Origin: Dehalococcoidia bacterium
GTDB lineage: Bacteria > Chloroflexota > Dehalococcoidia > UBA3495
NCBI GenBank assembly: GCA_028822675.1
Contig: JAPKDE010000030.1
Location: 1 to 17,468, forward strand
Reading direction: 5' to 3'
DNA length: 17,468 nt
The translations under genes and the position numbers were made by a program. Within the stretch, counting starts at the first letter, position 1. Every line of letters starts with the position of its first letter. This document shows positions 6,452 to 14,023 of this stretch, piece after piece. The notes beneath the pieces were generated by a model, which saw only the letters and a program-made list of their open reading frames with translations, made no database searches and was not told the DNA's origin.

Positions 6452-8749
6452 TTATGCGTTTTTGGATTCCAGAGCGGTCAAAATGACATCCGGCGTCAAC
6501 GGGAGATCCCTCATCCTGACACCGATAGCATTGGACACCGCGATGGCCACCGCAGATAGCGGAGGAATGATTGGAGCTTCGCCAACGCCACGCAGCCCGA
6601 ACGGGTGCTTGGGGTTTGGAACCTCAATCATCACAGTATCGATCATGGGCACGTCCAACGTGGTTGGCATGCGGTAGTCTAGGAAGCTAGAATTTAGCAT
6701 GGCCCCGTCATCGTCGTAGACGTAGCCTTCATTCAGCGCCCAACCGATGCCCTGCACCGAGGCACCTTGAATCTGGCCCTCTACATACGCCGGGTGGACT
6801 GCTGTGCCCACGTCCATGAAGGCAGTGAACCTCAGGATATCGACCTTGCCGGTTTCACGGTCAACTTCCACGTCCACAATGTTGCCGGCAATGACCGGGC
6901 CGACGCCGGGTGAAACCGTGGACATTGAGCAAGTAACCGGCCCGCCAGTCCGCATCAGGCGGCCTGCCAGGTCCTTGAAGCTGATCTTGTCTTCAGTGCT
7001 GGCGCACATGAATAGCCCGCCTTCAAAGGTCATGTTCTCTTCGTCAACCTCAAATATCAATGCGGCACGCTGAGACATCAATCGTTTGATTTCCTCGGCG
7101 GCTTTGATGGCGGCGAATCCGGTATCAAAGGCCGTGCGACTGCCGCCAGTGTTGGCGGTGTAGCCCACAGAATCGGTATCCACTACTGAAGGTGAAACGT
7201 CTTCGGCGGAGATGCCAAGTACCTCGGCTGCTTGCATGGCGATGGCCGTTCGTGACCCGCCGATATCAACCGAGCCAGAAGTCAGGCTGATTGTGCCGTC
7301 ACTGTTTACGTTGATGGTGACGGACGATGCTTGGCCACCCTGCCAACGGTATCCGGTGGCGACGCCTCGGCCCTGATTTGGGCTGGTCAACGGAGCGTTG
7401 TAATGAGGATGATCCCGCATGGCTTCTTCCATCTCTCTGGCACCAAATACGGGGTGCTGGACACCGTTGGGTTGCCGGTCTCCCTCTTTGACCACGTTCA
7501 GCAGCCGGAACTCCATGGGGTCCAGTCCAAGTTTCTCGGCCAATTCGTCAATGACTGGCTCAACAGAGAACGATCCCTGCGGTTGGCCGGGCGCTCGGTA
7601 AGCCTGGACCTTTTGGTGGTTGGTGACTACGTCATAGCCGTCTACCAGTAGGTTCTCAATGTTGTACTGTCCGGTGGCGCACAGTGTTGCTCCGCCGACG
7701 GGCGAGCCGGGGAATGCACCGGCATCAAAGGCGATCCACAGTTGCGCGGCGGTTATCTTGCCGGCATTGGTGGCACCGATCTTAGTCTTCATCCAGGACG
7801 CGGCTGCCGGGCCGGTTCCTTCAAAGACGTCTTTCCGGCTCATGATGACCTTCACCGGACGGCCACTCTTCTTGGACAGCATCGCGGCCACCGGCTCCAG
7901 GTAGGTGGTGGCCTTGGCACCGAACCCTCCGCCGATCTCCGTGGGAATCACCTTGATCCGTGATTCGGGGATATCCAGAATCGCGGAACATGACGAGCGA
8001 ATAGCGAATGCGCCCTGTGTGCAGGTCCAGATGGTCAACCGGCCGTCTCCCGCCCAGGTGGCAGTGGAGGCGTGGGGCTCGATGTAACCCTGGTGGACGG
8101 TCTGGGTGGTGAACTCGCGTTCCAGAATCACATCGGCTTCAGCGAAACCTTTTTCAATGTCGCCAAGTTTGTGTTGGATGTGAGAGGCAATGTTGCTCTG
8201 CGCTCCGGTATCGTCGCCCCTGGCGAACCGCTCAATCTTGAAGTGGGTCGTCAGGTTATCGTGCAGCAACGGCGCGTCGTCGGCCATCGCGTCCTTGATG
8301 CTGAGGACCGGCTTTAGCACTTCATAGTCAACTTCTATCAGGTCTAGGGCTGCCTCTGCTATGTGGGCGCTGGTGGCGGCGACGGCGGCCACGGCGTGTC
8401 CCTTGTAGCGGGCTTTTTTGTCAGCCATGATGTGCTCAGCCAACAGACGGGAGCCGCCTTCAGCGAGGTCGATGATGACGTTGCCGATGATTGGGAAGTC
8501 TTTGGAGGTGACTACTGCCGTTACTCCGGGCAGCGCCTCAGCCTTGCTGGTGTCGATTCCGAGGATCTTGGCATGGGCGTAGGGGCTGCGCAGCACTTTG
8601 CCGTGCAGCATCCCTGACAGTTGGGTGTCGGCGCCAAACTTGGCTGAGCCGATTACTTTGTCCAGGCCGTCGTGGCGGATGGGTCGGGTGCCTACAACGT
8701 TGTATTGTTTTGTTTGTTCTGATTGCTGACTGCTGGTGGATGTGGCCAT
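6452..8749 (-). CDS. Xanthine dehydrogenase-family Mo-cofactor large subunit
   Basis: 765 residues, the full length of the molybdopterin-binding subunit of the CoxL/XdhB-type hydroxylases, which insert water-derived oxygen into aldehydes, N-heterocycles or similar compounds. The N-terminal domain (VVGTRPIRHDGLDKVIGSAKF onward, split here) precedes the Mo-binding part with GGGFGAK (273-279) and QAYRAPG (382-388). The AYRCSFR signature of form I CO dehydrogenase is missing, so it is not a CO dehydrogenase of that type. GVGEAP near the C-terminus carries the expected catalytic Glu (724). GGGGAT six bases before ATG 8749 supports the start. The partner FAD and 2Fe-2S subunits are not adjacent, so it must recruit them from elsewhere. 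Substrate unknown. Confidence 0.93.
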   Translation of the reverse strand: MATSTSSQQSEQTKQYNVVGTRPIRHDGLDKVIGSAKFGADTQLSGMLHGKVLRSPYAHAKILGIDTSKAEALPGVTAVVTSKDFPIIGNVIIDLAEGGSRLLAEHIMADKKARYKGHAVAAVAATSAHIAEAALDLIEVDYEVLKPVLSIKDAMADDAPLLHDNLTTHFKIERFARGDDTGAQSNIASHIQHKLGDIEKGFAEADVILEREFTTQTVHQGYIEPHASTATWAGDGRLTIWTCTQGAFAIRSSCSAILDIPESRIKVIPTEIGGGFGAKATTYLEPVAAMLSKKSGRPVKVIMSRKDVFEGTGPAAASWMKTKIGATNAGKITAAQLWIAFDAGAFPGSPVGGATLCATGQYNIENLLVDGYDVVTNHQKVQAYRAPGQPQGSFSVEPVIDELAEKLGLDPMEFRLLNVVKEGDRQPNGVQHPVFGAREMEEAMRDHPHYNAPLTSPNQGRGVATGYRWQGGQASSVTINVNSDGTISLTSGSVDIGGSRTAIAMQAAEVLGISAEDVSPSVVDTDSVGYTANTGGSRTAFDTGFAAIKAAEEIKRLMSQRAALIFEVDEENMTFEGGLFMCASTEDKISFKDLAGRLMRTGGPVTCSMSTVSPGVGPVIAGNIVDVEVDRETGKVDILRFTAFMDVGTAVHPAYVEGQIQGASVQGIGWALNEGYVYDDDGAMLNSSFLDYRMPTTLDVPMIDTVMIEVPNPKHPFGLRGVGEAPIIPPLSAVAIAVSNAIGVRMRDLPLTPDVILTALESKNA

Positions 8750-8894
8750 TATTTATCCCCTATTGCGGAAATTTTGGCATGTGAACGATTTTACGACTGG
8801 GTGCCAGTCTAAACCGATGTGAGTCTCACTATATCTTTGGGAGCGTAGAAGTCAATCGGGCAGGCCCGTAAACGGGCGACCCATTATAAAAGGC

Positions 8895-9854
8895 CTAACC
8901 GCGCAGTGCGGGTAGGATTTCTTTGGAGCAGAGTTCTAGTTGGCCGGCTTGGTCCGGGCCACCAAAGCGGATGACCATGGTCTCAGCACCGGCGTCTATG
9001 AATCCTTTAAGCCAGGCCTTGGCCTCAGCCACGTTGCCGGTGAAAACGCTCTGGGTGCGGGCCATGGTTTCGTAGGGCATGTTGTAGTAGCCCTCAATGA
9101 ATCCGCGCATCTCTTTGTCCGCTTGCGCCTTGTTCTCATTGATGTTCAAGGTGGTGTAGAGGGCTTTGTGGAGCCGGTTAGAGTCATCGCCGGATTCCTT
9201 GGCCAGGGCTTCAATTTGATTCCAACCTTCAGTGAATGCTTCAGGAGACCGGGAATTGGGGAACCAGCCGTCGCCAATTTTGAGCATACGGCGCTGCGGT
9301 TTCTCGGCGCTGGCGGCCATCCAGAGGGGGATGCCTTCTTTCTGCACTGGTTTCAGCCCTAGACTTACGCCGTCTAGCTGGAAATGGTGTCCGTTGAAAG
9401 TGACCTCAGATTCTGTCCACAGCCGGCGCATGATGGTGATGATCTCTTCAAATATGCTGACTCGGTACTTGAAGTTGACCCCGCAGGCTTCAAACTCTTT
9501 CTGCACTGCCGGGGTCTTGCTGGCAATGCCCACACCAAGAATCACGCGGCCCTGGGAGATGATGTCTAGGTTGGCAACTTCATTGGCCAGTATCACGGGG
9601 TTACGGAGGGCGGGCAGGAACACCGCTGTGCCCAATTTAACCCGCTTGGTGCGCCCGGCGATGGCTGCTAGAGTACTCAAGGCCTCCAAACGCGGACGGG
9701 CCAGCACGCTATCACCGCACCAGACCGAGTCAAAACCGTGGCCCTCAGCCGCCTCTGCCAGATCGATCATCGACCCAAAATCCGGGACTCCGGGGGCCAT
9801 GACTACTTCCCTGGTGGGCAGAAGGTAGCCAAAAGAAGTTTTGCCATGTGCCAT
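8895..9854 (-). CDS. LLM-class (luciferase-like) flavin-dependent oxidoreductase
   Basis: 319 residues from ATG 9854, preferred over the ATG at 9914 because GAGG lies seven bases upstream and family members begin near FGYLLPTREVV. The TIM-barrel signatures are LAEAAEGHGFDSVWCGDSVL, LSTLAAIAGRTKRVKLGTAV (strand-helix, then the non-prolyl bend region), RNPVILANEVANLDIISQGR and VILGVGIA. This superfamily uses FMN or F420 to oxidise or monooxygenate substrates; the sequence does not decide the cofactor. SAR202-type genomes are known to carry many paralogues of this family. The gene is monocistronic, with a likely promoter and a leader hairpin upstream. Substrate unknown. Confidence 0.93.
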   Translation of the reverse strand: MAHGKTSFGYLLPTREVVMAPGVPDFGSMIDLAEAAEGHGFDSVWCGDSVLARPRLEALSTLAAIAGRTKRVKLGTAVFLPALRNPVILANEVANLDIISQGRVILGVGIASKTPAVQKEFEACGVNFKYRVSIFEEIITIMRRLWTESEVTFNGHHFQLDGVSLGLKPVQKEGIPLWMAASAEKPQRRMLKIGDGWFPNSRSPEAFTEGWNQIEALAKESGDDSNRLHKALYTTLNINENKAQADKEMRGFIEGYYNMPYETMARTQSVFTGNVAEAKAWLKGFIDAGAETMVIRFGGPDQAGQLELCSKEILPALRG

Positions 9855-9905
9855 GATGGGCCTCGCTTGTTGGTCGTATGGATCGCGCCGGTTAATCACG
9901 CGATA

Positions 9906-9942
9906 AGGGTGCAACTCTGGTTTTTCAGCACCGTGGCACCCT
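9906..9942 (-). promoter_or_regulatory. Leader hairpin of the LLM oxidoreductase gene
   Basis: AGGGTGC (9906-9912) pairs with GCACCCT (9936-9942) around a 23-base loop, and an inner GCACC offers an alternative partner for GGTGC. The element lies between the putative start of transcription and the coding start. Two mutually exclusive pairings could allow switching, but no known riboswitch class is recognised. Confidence 0.3.
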
Positions 9943-9954
9943 GTTAGGCCCTAG

Positions 9955-9960
9955 ATTATA
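9955..9960 (-). promoter_or_regulatory. -10 box TATAAT for the LLM gene
   Basis: A perfect TATAAT on the minus strand, about 100 bases before the LLM start. No good -35 hexamer is found at 17 bases; TTACAC lies 19 bases away. The position fits a sigma-70-type promoter giving a leader of about 90 bases. Confidence 0.45.
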
Positions 9961-9999
9961 TCTTGCCCGGAAGTTGGGCGTGTAACCACTATGTTGAGG

Positions 10000-11317
10000 T
10001 TAGCCTTCTTTGCGAAGCCCCATCCGGTAGGCACCGTTGAACAGCAAACCGAGCATGATCAACAGGGTAACGCTGCCAACCGGGATGAATATGGCCAGAT
10101 TGCGACCCAGGTTGGAGGATTCTTCCGCATCGGCGAAGACTATGTCCAGACGGGCGTTGGGTTCTTCGTCGTCAGTATTGGCCGACACGGGGTCACCTTT
10201 TGCACCCTCTCTGATTTCCTTGGATACGAATCCTCCCTGGGATTCCACAGTAGCAACCACGAGATTGAAGTCGTCGGCGAACACGCGGACGGTCATGTTC
10301 GCCCGCTGGTGTCCGTCCTACACGGATGTGCATACCTGATCAACTTCGCCGTTCAGTTGGGAGACCACCGCTTTGACTGCGCTGACGCTGCCGTCAACGT
10401 TGGATGTTTCCATCTTGAGTGATCCGGAGGGTGCCCGGCCATCATCTCTCTGCGGGTGATTGAGAGAAACTGTGATGGTGGCCAGATCGACACGCCGATC
10501 CAGGAAATTCAGTTGGCCCTGGAATCGCTCTAGATCGGTGCGCACACGGGCCAATTCCCGTTCGATCACTAGAATCTCACTGACCTCGTCTGCCCGTTCA
10601 AACAGAGACAATAGGTTGAGTTCTTCCCGTTGAGCGCTCTTTAGACGGGCTTCCAGGTCAATGAACCGCTCGGTTACGTCTCCAGTGTTAGCATTCTCGT
10701 TCTGGACCTTGCCCAGAGTACTGGATCTGCTCAAACACCGAGAAGAACTCGTCCTGGGGAACTCGGACGGTTATCGTGGATTGCTGAAATTCGCCCACTC
10801 CGTGGCTGGAGAGTTGCTCAACAAAGCCGCCTACGCACTCGGCAATTGCCCGGACACGGGTCGCTGCGGAGGGAACATCAGTCACTTCGACCGACATAGA
10901 ACCCTGAGAGATAATCTGCCGCGTACCGATGGAATTGGCGACTTCAGCGCTACCGCCGGTCGCCTGCATGAACGGGGCGCCGGCGGACTTGCTAGCTGCG
11001 GCTTCGTCCCTGAAGTCCTCATCCGAGACCGTGACGGAAAAAGACTGGTCGTTGCCAAAACTGCTCGACTCGCCTGCAGGGGTAGGGGCGATGGCAGGGA
11101 CCGAATCGCCGTTAAACCCACTGCCGAATTGAGCGGAGCTTGAAGCGGAGAATGAATTGCTGCCGGACCAGAAGAACAGCCAGGATAAGGACATGGCTAG
11201 CGCCACTGCAATTACTATGACTGAACCCACCAAGGTCTGTTTGCCTGAGGGACGCTTGCCCGGCATTCCGGGCCAGTTCCGGCCAGGTTAGGCTGTTGCG
11301 GCTGCTGAGTGACTCAT
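10000..11317 (-). pseudogene. Broken DUF4349-type membrane protein gene
   Basis: Three pieces rebuild one DUF4349 protein. The best start is ATG 11317 (AAAGGAGA five bases upstream), giving MSHSAAATA, then an in-frame TAA (11290-11288), then an N-terminal membrane helix (TLVGSVIVIAVALAMSLSWL) and a domain with QGSMSVEVTDVPSAATRVRA. Near 10715 the frame shifts by one base: the natural continuation FEQI then LGKVQNENANTGDVTERFID lies in another frame. The coiled-coil part (ERELARVRTDLERFQGQLNF) follows, and then an in-frame TAG at 10320-10318. After it comes a second repeat (NMTVRVFADDFNLVVATVES) and a C-terminal membrane helix (NLAIFIPVGSVTLLIMLGLL). Both stops are one base from Gln codons. 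Function of the family is unknown. If ATG 11266 were the true start, the TAA would not count. Confidence 0.75.
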
Positions 11318-11507
11318 CAGGGTCTCCTTTCCTCGCCAACCTATTCAGCATCGGTATGTCGGCGCTGGTGTTTGGCATTTGAATTAACTGTAAATTAGCT
11401 AGACGGAAAGGAGATCAGGAAAGTTCCAACCGGCATCAACCTGTGTTAGGTTTACTGGGCTTAAAACTAGCTAATAACCAAGTGAAATGAGACTCGGAGT
11501 GAATATC

Positions 11508-12413
11508 TTGATTGATCCAGAGAATTTTAAATCAGTCCAAACCCCAGTGTTGAATATCGGGTATGGAGACTATGGCGATGCTATGGCTTTCCCGATTTTC
11601 CTGCTTCACGGTTTCCCCTACGAAGTGATTTCTTTCGACGGCGTCGTTCAACCATTGGTTGATGCTGGATACAGGGTGCTTGTGCCATATCTGAGGGGGT
11701 ATGGGTCAACAACGTTTATCGACCCTGATGCTCCGCGCATGGCCGAGCAGGCCGCCATCGGCCAAGATGTCACGGACTTTGCCGACGCTCTAGGGATTGG
11801 GCAGTTTGCAACGGCTGGATACGACTGGGGCAACCGCGCCGCTTGTCTAACTTCAATCTTTCATCCCGACCGAGTAAAAGCCCAGGTTGCCATCGGGGGT
11901 TATTCCGTGCAGGACACGGTCAACACAGAGAAACCTGTCTCGGCTATGCGGGAAGCCCAGCTCTGGTACCAGTGGTATTTCAACAGTCCGCAGGGGATAG
12001 TGGGACTGACTGAAAACAGACGGGATGTCGTCAGGTATCTCTGGGAGACCTGGGCGCCGGAGTGGAATTACAGTGACGAGGACTTCAACCGAGCCGCCCC
12101 CGCTTTTGACAACTCAGACTTTGTGGACATTGTCATCCACTCGTACCGGCACCGTCACAAGAACGCTCCTGGGGAAGAGCGATTCAAGGATGCGGAACGC
12201 CATCTGGCGGAACAACCTCGGATTACCGTGCCGTCCATTGTGTTACATAGCGGGGCCGGTGGGTTTGGGCGACCATCCACTGACCCATCACGGGATGAAG
12301 ACCGGTTCCCTGGAATGGTCGCGCGGCGGATAGTAGAGGGCGCAGGGCATGACCTACCGACCCAACGCCCCGATGCGGTGGCCGACGCTCTAATAGAACT
12401 CCTGAAGAGTTAA
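11508..12413 (+). CDS. Alpha/beta hydrolase, epoxide hydrolase/dehalogenase-like
   Basis: About 301 residues with the alpha/beta-hydrolase order. An oxyanion motif HGFPYE comes first, then PYLRGYGST, then the nucleophile elbow AGYDWGNRAA, where the nucleophile is Asp rather than Ser (as in epoxide hydrolases and haloalkane dehalogenases), and a terminal VEGAGHDLPTQRPDAV with the catalytic His. A helical cap lies between. The frame is open from ATG 11487, but that ATG has no binding site. TTG 11508 has GGAG eight bases upstream and gives the N-terminus IDPENFKSVQTP after the initiator, so I prefer it. It could also be an esterase-type relative. Substrate unknown. It diverges from the broken DUF4349 gene. 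Confidence 0.88.
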   Translation: MIDPENFKSVQTPVLNIGYGDYGDAMAFPIFLLHGFPYEVISFDGVVQPLVDAGYRVLVPYLRGYGSTTFIDPDAPRMAEQAAIGQDVTDFADALGIGQFATAGYDWGNRAACLTSIFHPDRVKAQVAIGGYSVQDTVNTEKPVSAMREAQLWYQWYFNSPQGIVGLTENRRDVVRYLWETWAPEWNYSDEDFNRAAPAFDNSDFVDIVIHSYRHRHKNAPGEERFKDAERHLAEQPRITVPSIVLHSGAGGFGRPSTDPSRDEDRFPGMVARRIVEGAGHDLPTQRPDAVADALIELLKS

Positions 12414-12565
12414 GAATCACAAATAAATCTAGGTATGTCGGCCAAGCTGGTTATTTATTGAACTATGCGAAGAAATCATTAGTGTGATGTTCAATACAAG
12501 CGTTGGTGAGGATTTCCGTGGGCTCAAAAACGAGCTGTGCTCCGACTACGCCGGATTCGATAACC

Positions 12566-12943
12566 CTATCCCCGAATCTCTTTTTCGTTAGAATAAGTGG
12601 CGCTTGTTCCGATTACCTGAAGTGCGCTGTTGACCCGGTAAAAGTAGTCGGTGCTGATGGGATCAAAGTTAGCCAGGGCTCCCAAGGCGTAGCAGACCAA
12701 TGAGTTGCATTTTCGGTTACCGGCATCGCCGATCGAATCATTCTTAGCGTCGGAACCGGATTCTGCAATGGTATTCGCCACCGCTGTGGCAGCCTCCGAA
12801 CCAACCAGGTCAGCTACCGTCTCGTCTGAACTGTCGGAACAGGTCATGGTAACCAGCTCGGCTAAAAGTACTAAACCCATCAACATTGCTTTCGTCGCAT
12901 TGGGTTGTGAATATAAAAACGCCCTCCGGATGCTACTAGACAA
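12566..12943 (-). CDS. Possible small secreted protein or lipoprotein
   Basis: A 125-codon frame opening with TTG 12943. Residues 20-33 (MLMGLVLLAELVTM) are hydrophobic and followed by TCSDSSDE, a loose lipobox-like end of a signal peptide. An acidic, Ala-rich mature part follows, with a Cys pair in CNSLVC, then ALGALANFDP and a polar tail. The true start may be ATG 12886 or 12880, just before the hydrophobic stretch, but none of the starts has a convincing binding site. The codon pattern and amino-acid composition look protein-like. No family is recognised. An antisense ORF on the plus strand overlaps it and is less protein-like. Only moderate trust is warranted. Confidence 0.38.
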   Translation of the reverse strand: MSSSIRRAFLYSQPNATKAMLMGLVLLAELVTMTCSDSSDETVADLVGSEAATAVANTIAESGSDAKNDSIGDAGNRKCNSLVCYALGALANFDPISTDYFYRVNSALQVIGTSATYSNEKEIRG

Positions 12944-13061
12944 ACCGCGAATAAAAGTTTGCCAGGGGTCGAAGATTCGGGCTAAAAAAGATGGTATCGT
13001 AGATTATTGGTCCGAGCGTGATTACGCTTCCTTACATTCCTCTACCATCCTGGATTAAGCG

Positions 13062-13084
13062 GTTTCGTAATATTATTACGAAAC
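13062..13084. repeat. Perfect 10-bp inverted repeat
   Basis: GTTTCGTAAT-ATT-ATTACGAAAC is symmetrical and AT-rich. A run of seven T starts six bases after it (13091) on the plus strand. It could be an operator for a dimeric regulator or a weak terminator. No gene on either strand is clearly tied to it. Confidence 0.5.
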
Positions 13085-13139
13085 TAATTGTTTTTTTAAA
13101 TTATAATGGCCGTTTTGATTAATTGGGGCCATCTACCAT
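13085..13139. other. Part of a gene-poor stretch (12944-13256)
   Basis: The whole 12944-13256 stretch has no convincing ORF on either strand. It holds only the inverted repeat at 13062-13084 and the terminator at 13140-13178. This AT-rich section between them shows nothing further. Confidence 0.4.
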
Positions 13140-13178
13140 AAAAAGCTAGGCTGGTCATCTTGTAACCAGCCTAGCTTT
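13140..13178 (-). terminator. Rho-independent terminator of the GMC/cupin operon
   Basis: A 14-bp perfect stem, AAAGCTAGGCTGGT (13142-13155) with ACCAGCCTAGCTTT (13165-13178), and a 9-base loop. On the minus strand it is followed by TTTTT, about 80 bases beyond the cupin stop codon. Confidence 0.85.
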
Positions 13179-13256
13179 CAATTAATTGCCTAAATTTGTG
13201 GCAAGCGATTAGCCGATGGCCTCTAATTGATGACCAGGCAGTCAATCTCCCTGTCG

Positions 13257-13970
13257 CTAATGTTCGGCTGTCTCAGAAGCCACTGGGTTGTAAGTAACCC
13301 GTCCTACGGGGCTCTGTGACTCATTTTTCCATTGGTGGTGTTCGTTGGGCGGCACCAGAATGGCATCCCCGGCCGTGACGGTGTAGTCCTTGCCGCCGCA
13401 GACCAGGGTTGCTGTTCCTTCCAGCACGTACACCACATGCTCCCATTCGTGGGTATGTCCACCGGTGTCAGGGTGGCTGACCGCACCGGGCTTCATGGGA
13501 TTGTTGTGCAGCATTATGTAGTTGAGTGCACCGTCCTGGCTAGTAATCAACACGTGTCCTGCGCTGCGGTCCAACTCAGTATGGTTGCGGATTACCGGCA
13601 GGGCACCAGTGCCCTGGCCTCCGTCGTTCTTTGCTCCACCGCTTTGGGCGGCTACTAATGGGTTGATCTCTATGCGGTGGATGTCGCCCTGGCCGCCGTT
13701 GTTCAGTGTGTAGTGATCAACGTTCGGTGGGATGAAGATGGCATCGCCAGCCTTGACGGGAAAATCCTTGCCGTCGCAGATCAGTGTGCCGGTGCCTTCC
13801 ATTATGTAAACTTCGTGTTCCCATTCGTGGATGTGATGGACGCTTGTCCCGTCGGGCGGTATCACTGAGTATGTGAGAGTGCAGGTGGGCGGGTTATCGT
13901 CCAGGTTGATCATCCTGGCGGCAGATGTGCCGTCGAAGACGTCTTTAATATTTCGGATTACTGGTTCCAT
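13257..13970 (-). CDS. Bicupin (two cupin_2 domains)
   Basis: 237 residues made of two tandem cupin barrels. The first carries HIHEWEHEVYIMEG (His46, His48, His52) and PPNVDHYTLN (His86). The second carries HTHEWEHVVYVLEG (His172, His174, His178) and PPNEHHQW (His211/212). In both, a His replaces the usual metal-binding Glu, suggesting four-His metal sites. Similarity between halves (GKDFPVKAGDAIFIPPN against GKDYTVTAGDAILVPPN) shows internal duplication. The chemistry of such bicupins ranges from dioxygenase to isomerase. ATG 13970 has GAGGA about eight bases upstream. It lies 53 bases behind the GMC oxidoreductase and ends at a shared terminator, so the two likely act on related compounds. 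Confidence 0.9.
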   Translation of the reverse strand: MEPVIRNIKDVFDGTSAARMINLDDNPPTCTLTYSVIPPDGTSVHHIHEWEHEVYIMEGTGTLICDGKDFPVKAGDAIFIPPNVDHYTLNNGGQGDIHRIEINPLVAAQSGGAKNDGGQGTGALPVIRNHTELDRSAGHVLITSQDGALNYIMLHNNPMKPGAVSHPDTGGHTHEWEHVVYVLEGTATLVCGGKDYTVTAGDAILVPPNEHHQWKNESQSPVGRVTYNPVASETAEH

Positions 13971-14023
13971 GGTTTTCTTCCTCGTCTTGGTTTAAGTCCC
14001 GTGACCTGGGTCGTGAATAAGTT

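Noticed and set aside
8864..8877. GCCCG-TAAA-CGGGC hairpin downstream of the LLM gene
   Set aside because: The stem is five base pairs and no T-run follows on either strand, so it is too weak to call a terminator.
10318..10320. UAG in the DUF4349 gene as a recoded (pyrrolysine) codon
   Set aside because: The same gene has a frameshift and a probable UAA, and ACR3, CoA-transferase, LLM and cupin genes end in UAG as normal stops.
11112..11378. An 88-codon minus-strand frame at the start of the DUF4349 gene
   Set aside because: It reads the same DNA in another frame, has no domain or membrane helix, and lacks the binding site that fits ATG 11317.
11487..11507. ATG 11487 as the start of the alpha/beta hydrolase
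   Set aside because: It has no Shine-Dalgarno sequence, whereas TTG 11508 has GGAG at good spacing; the extra seven residues do not look conserved. This is not certain.
12705..13058. A 117-codon plus-strand frame opposite the possible secreted protein
   Set aside because: It has no binding site and no protein-like features; it appears to be the antisense shadow of 12566-12943.
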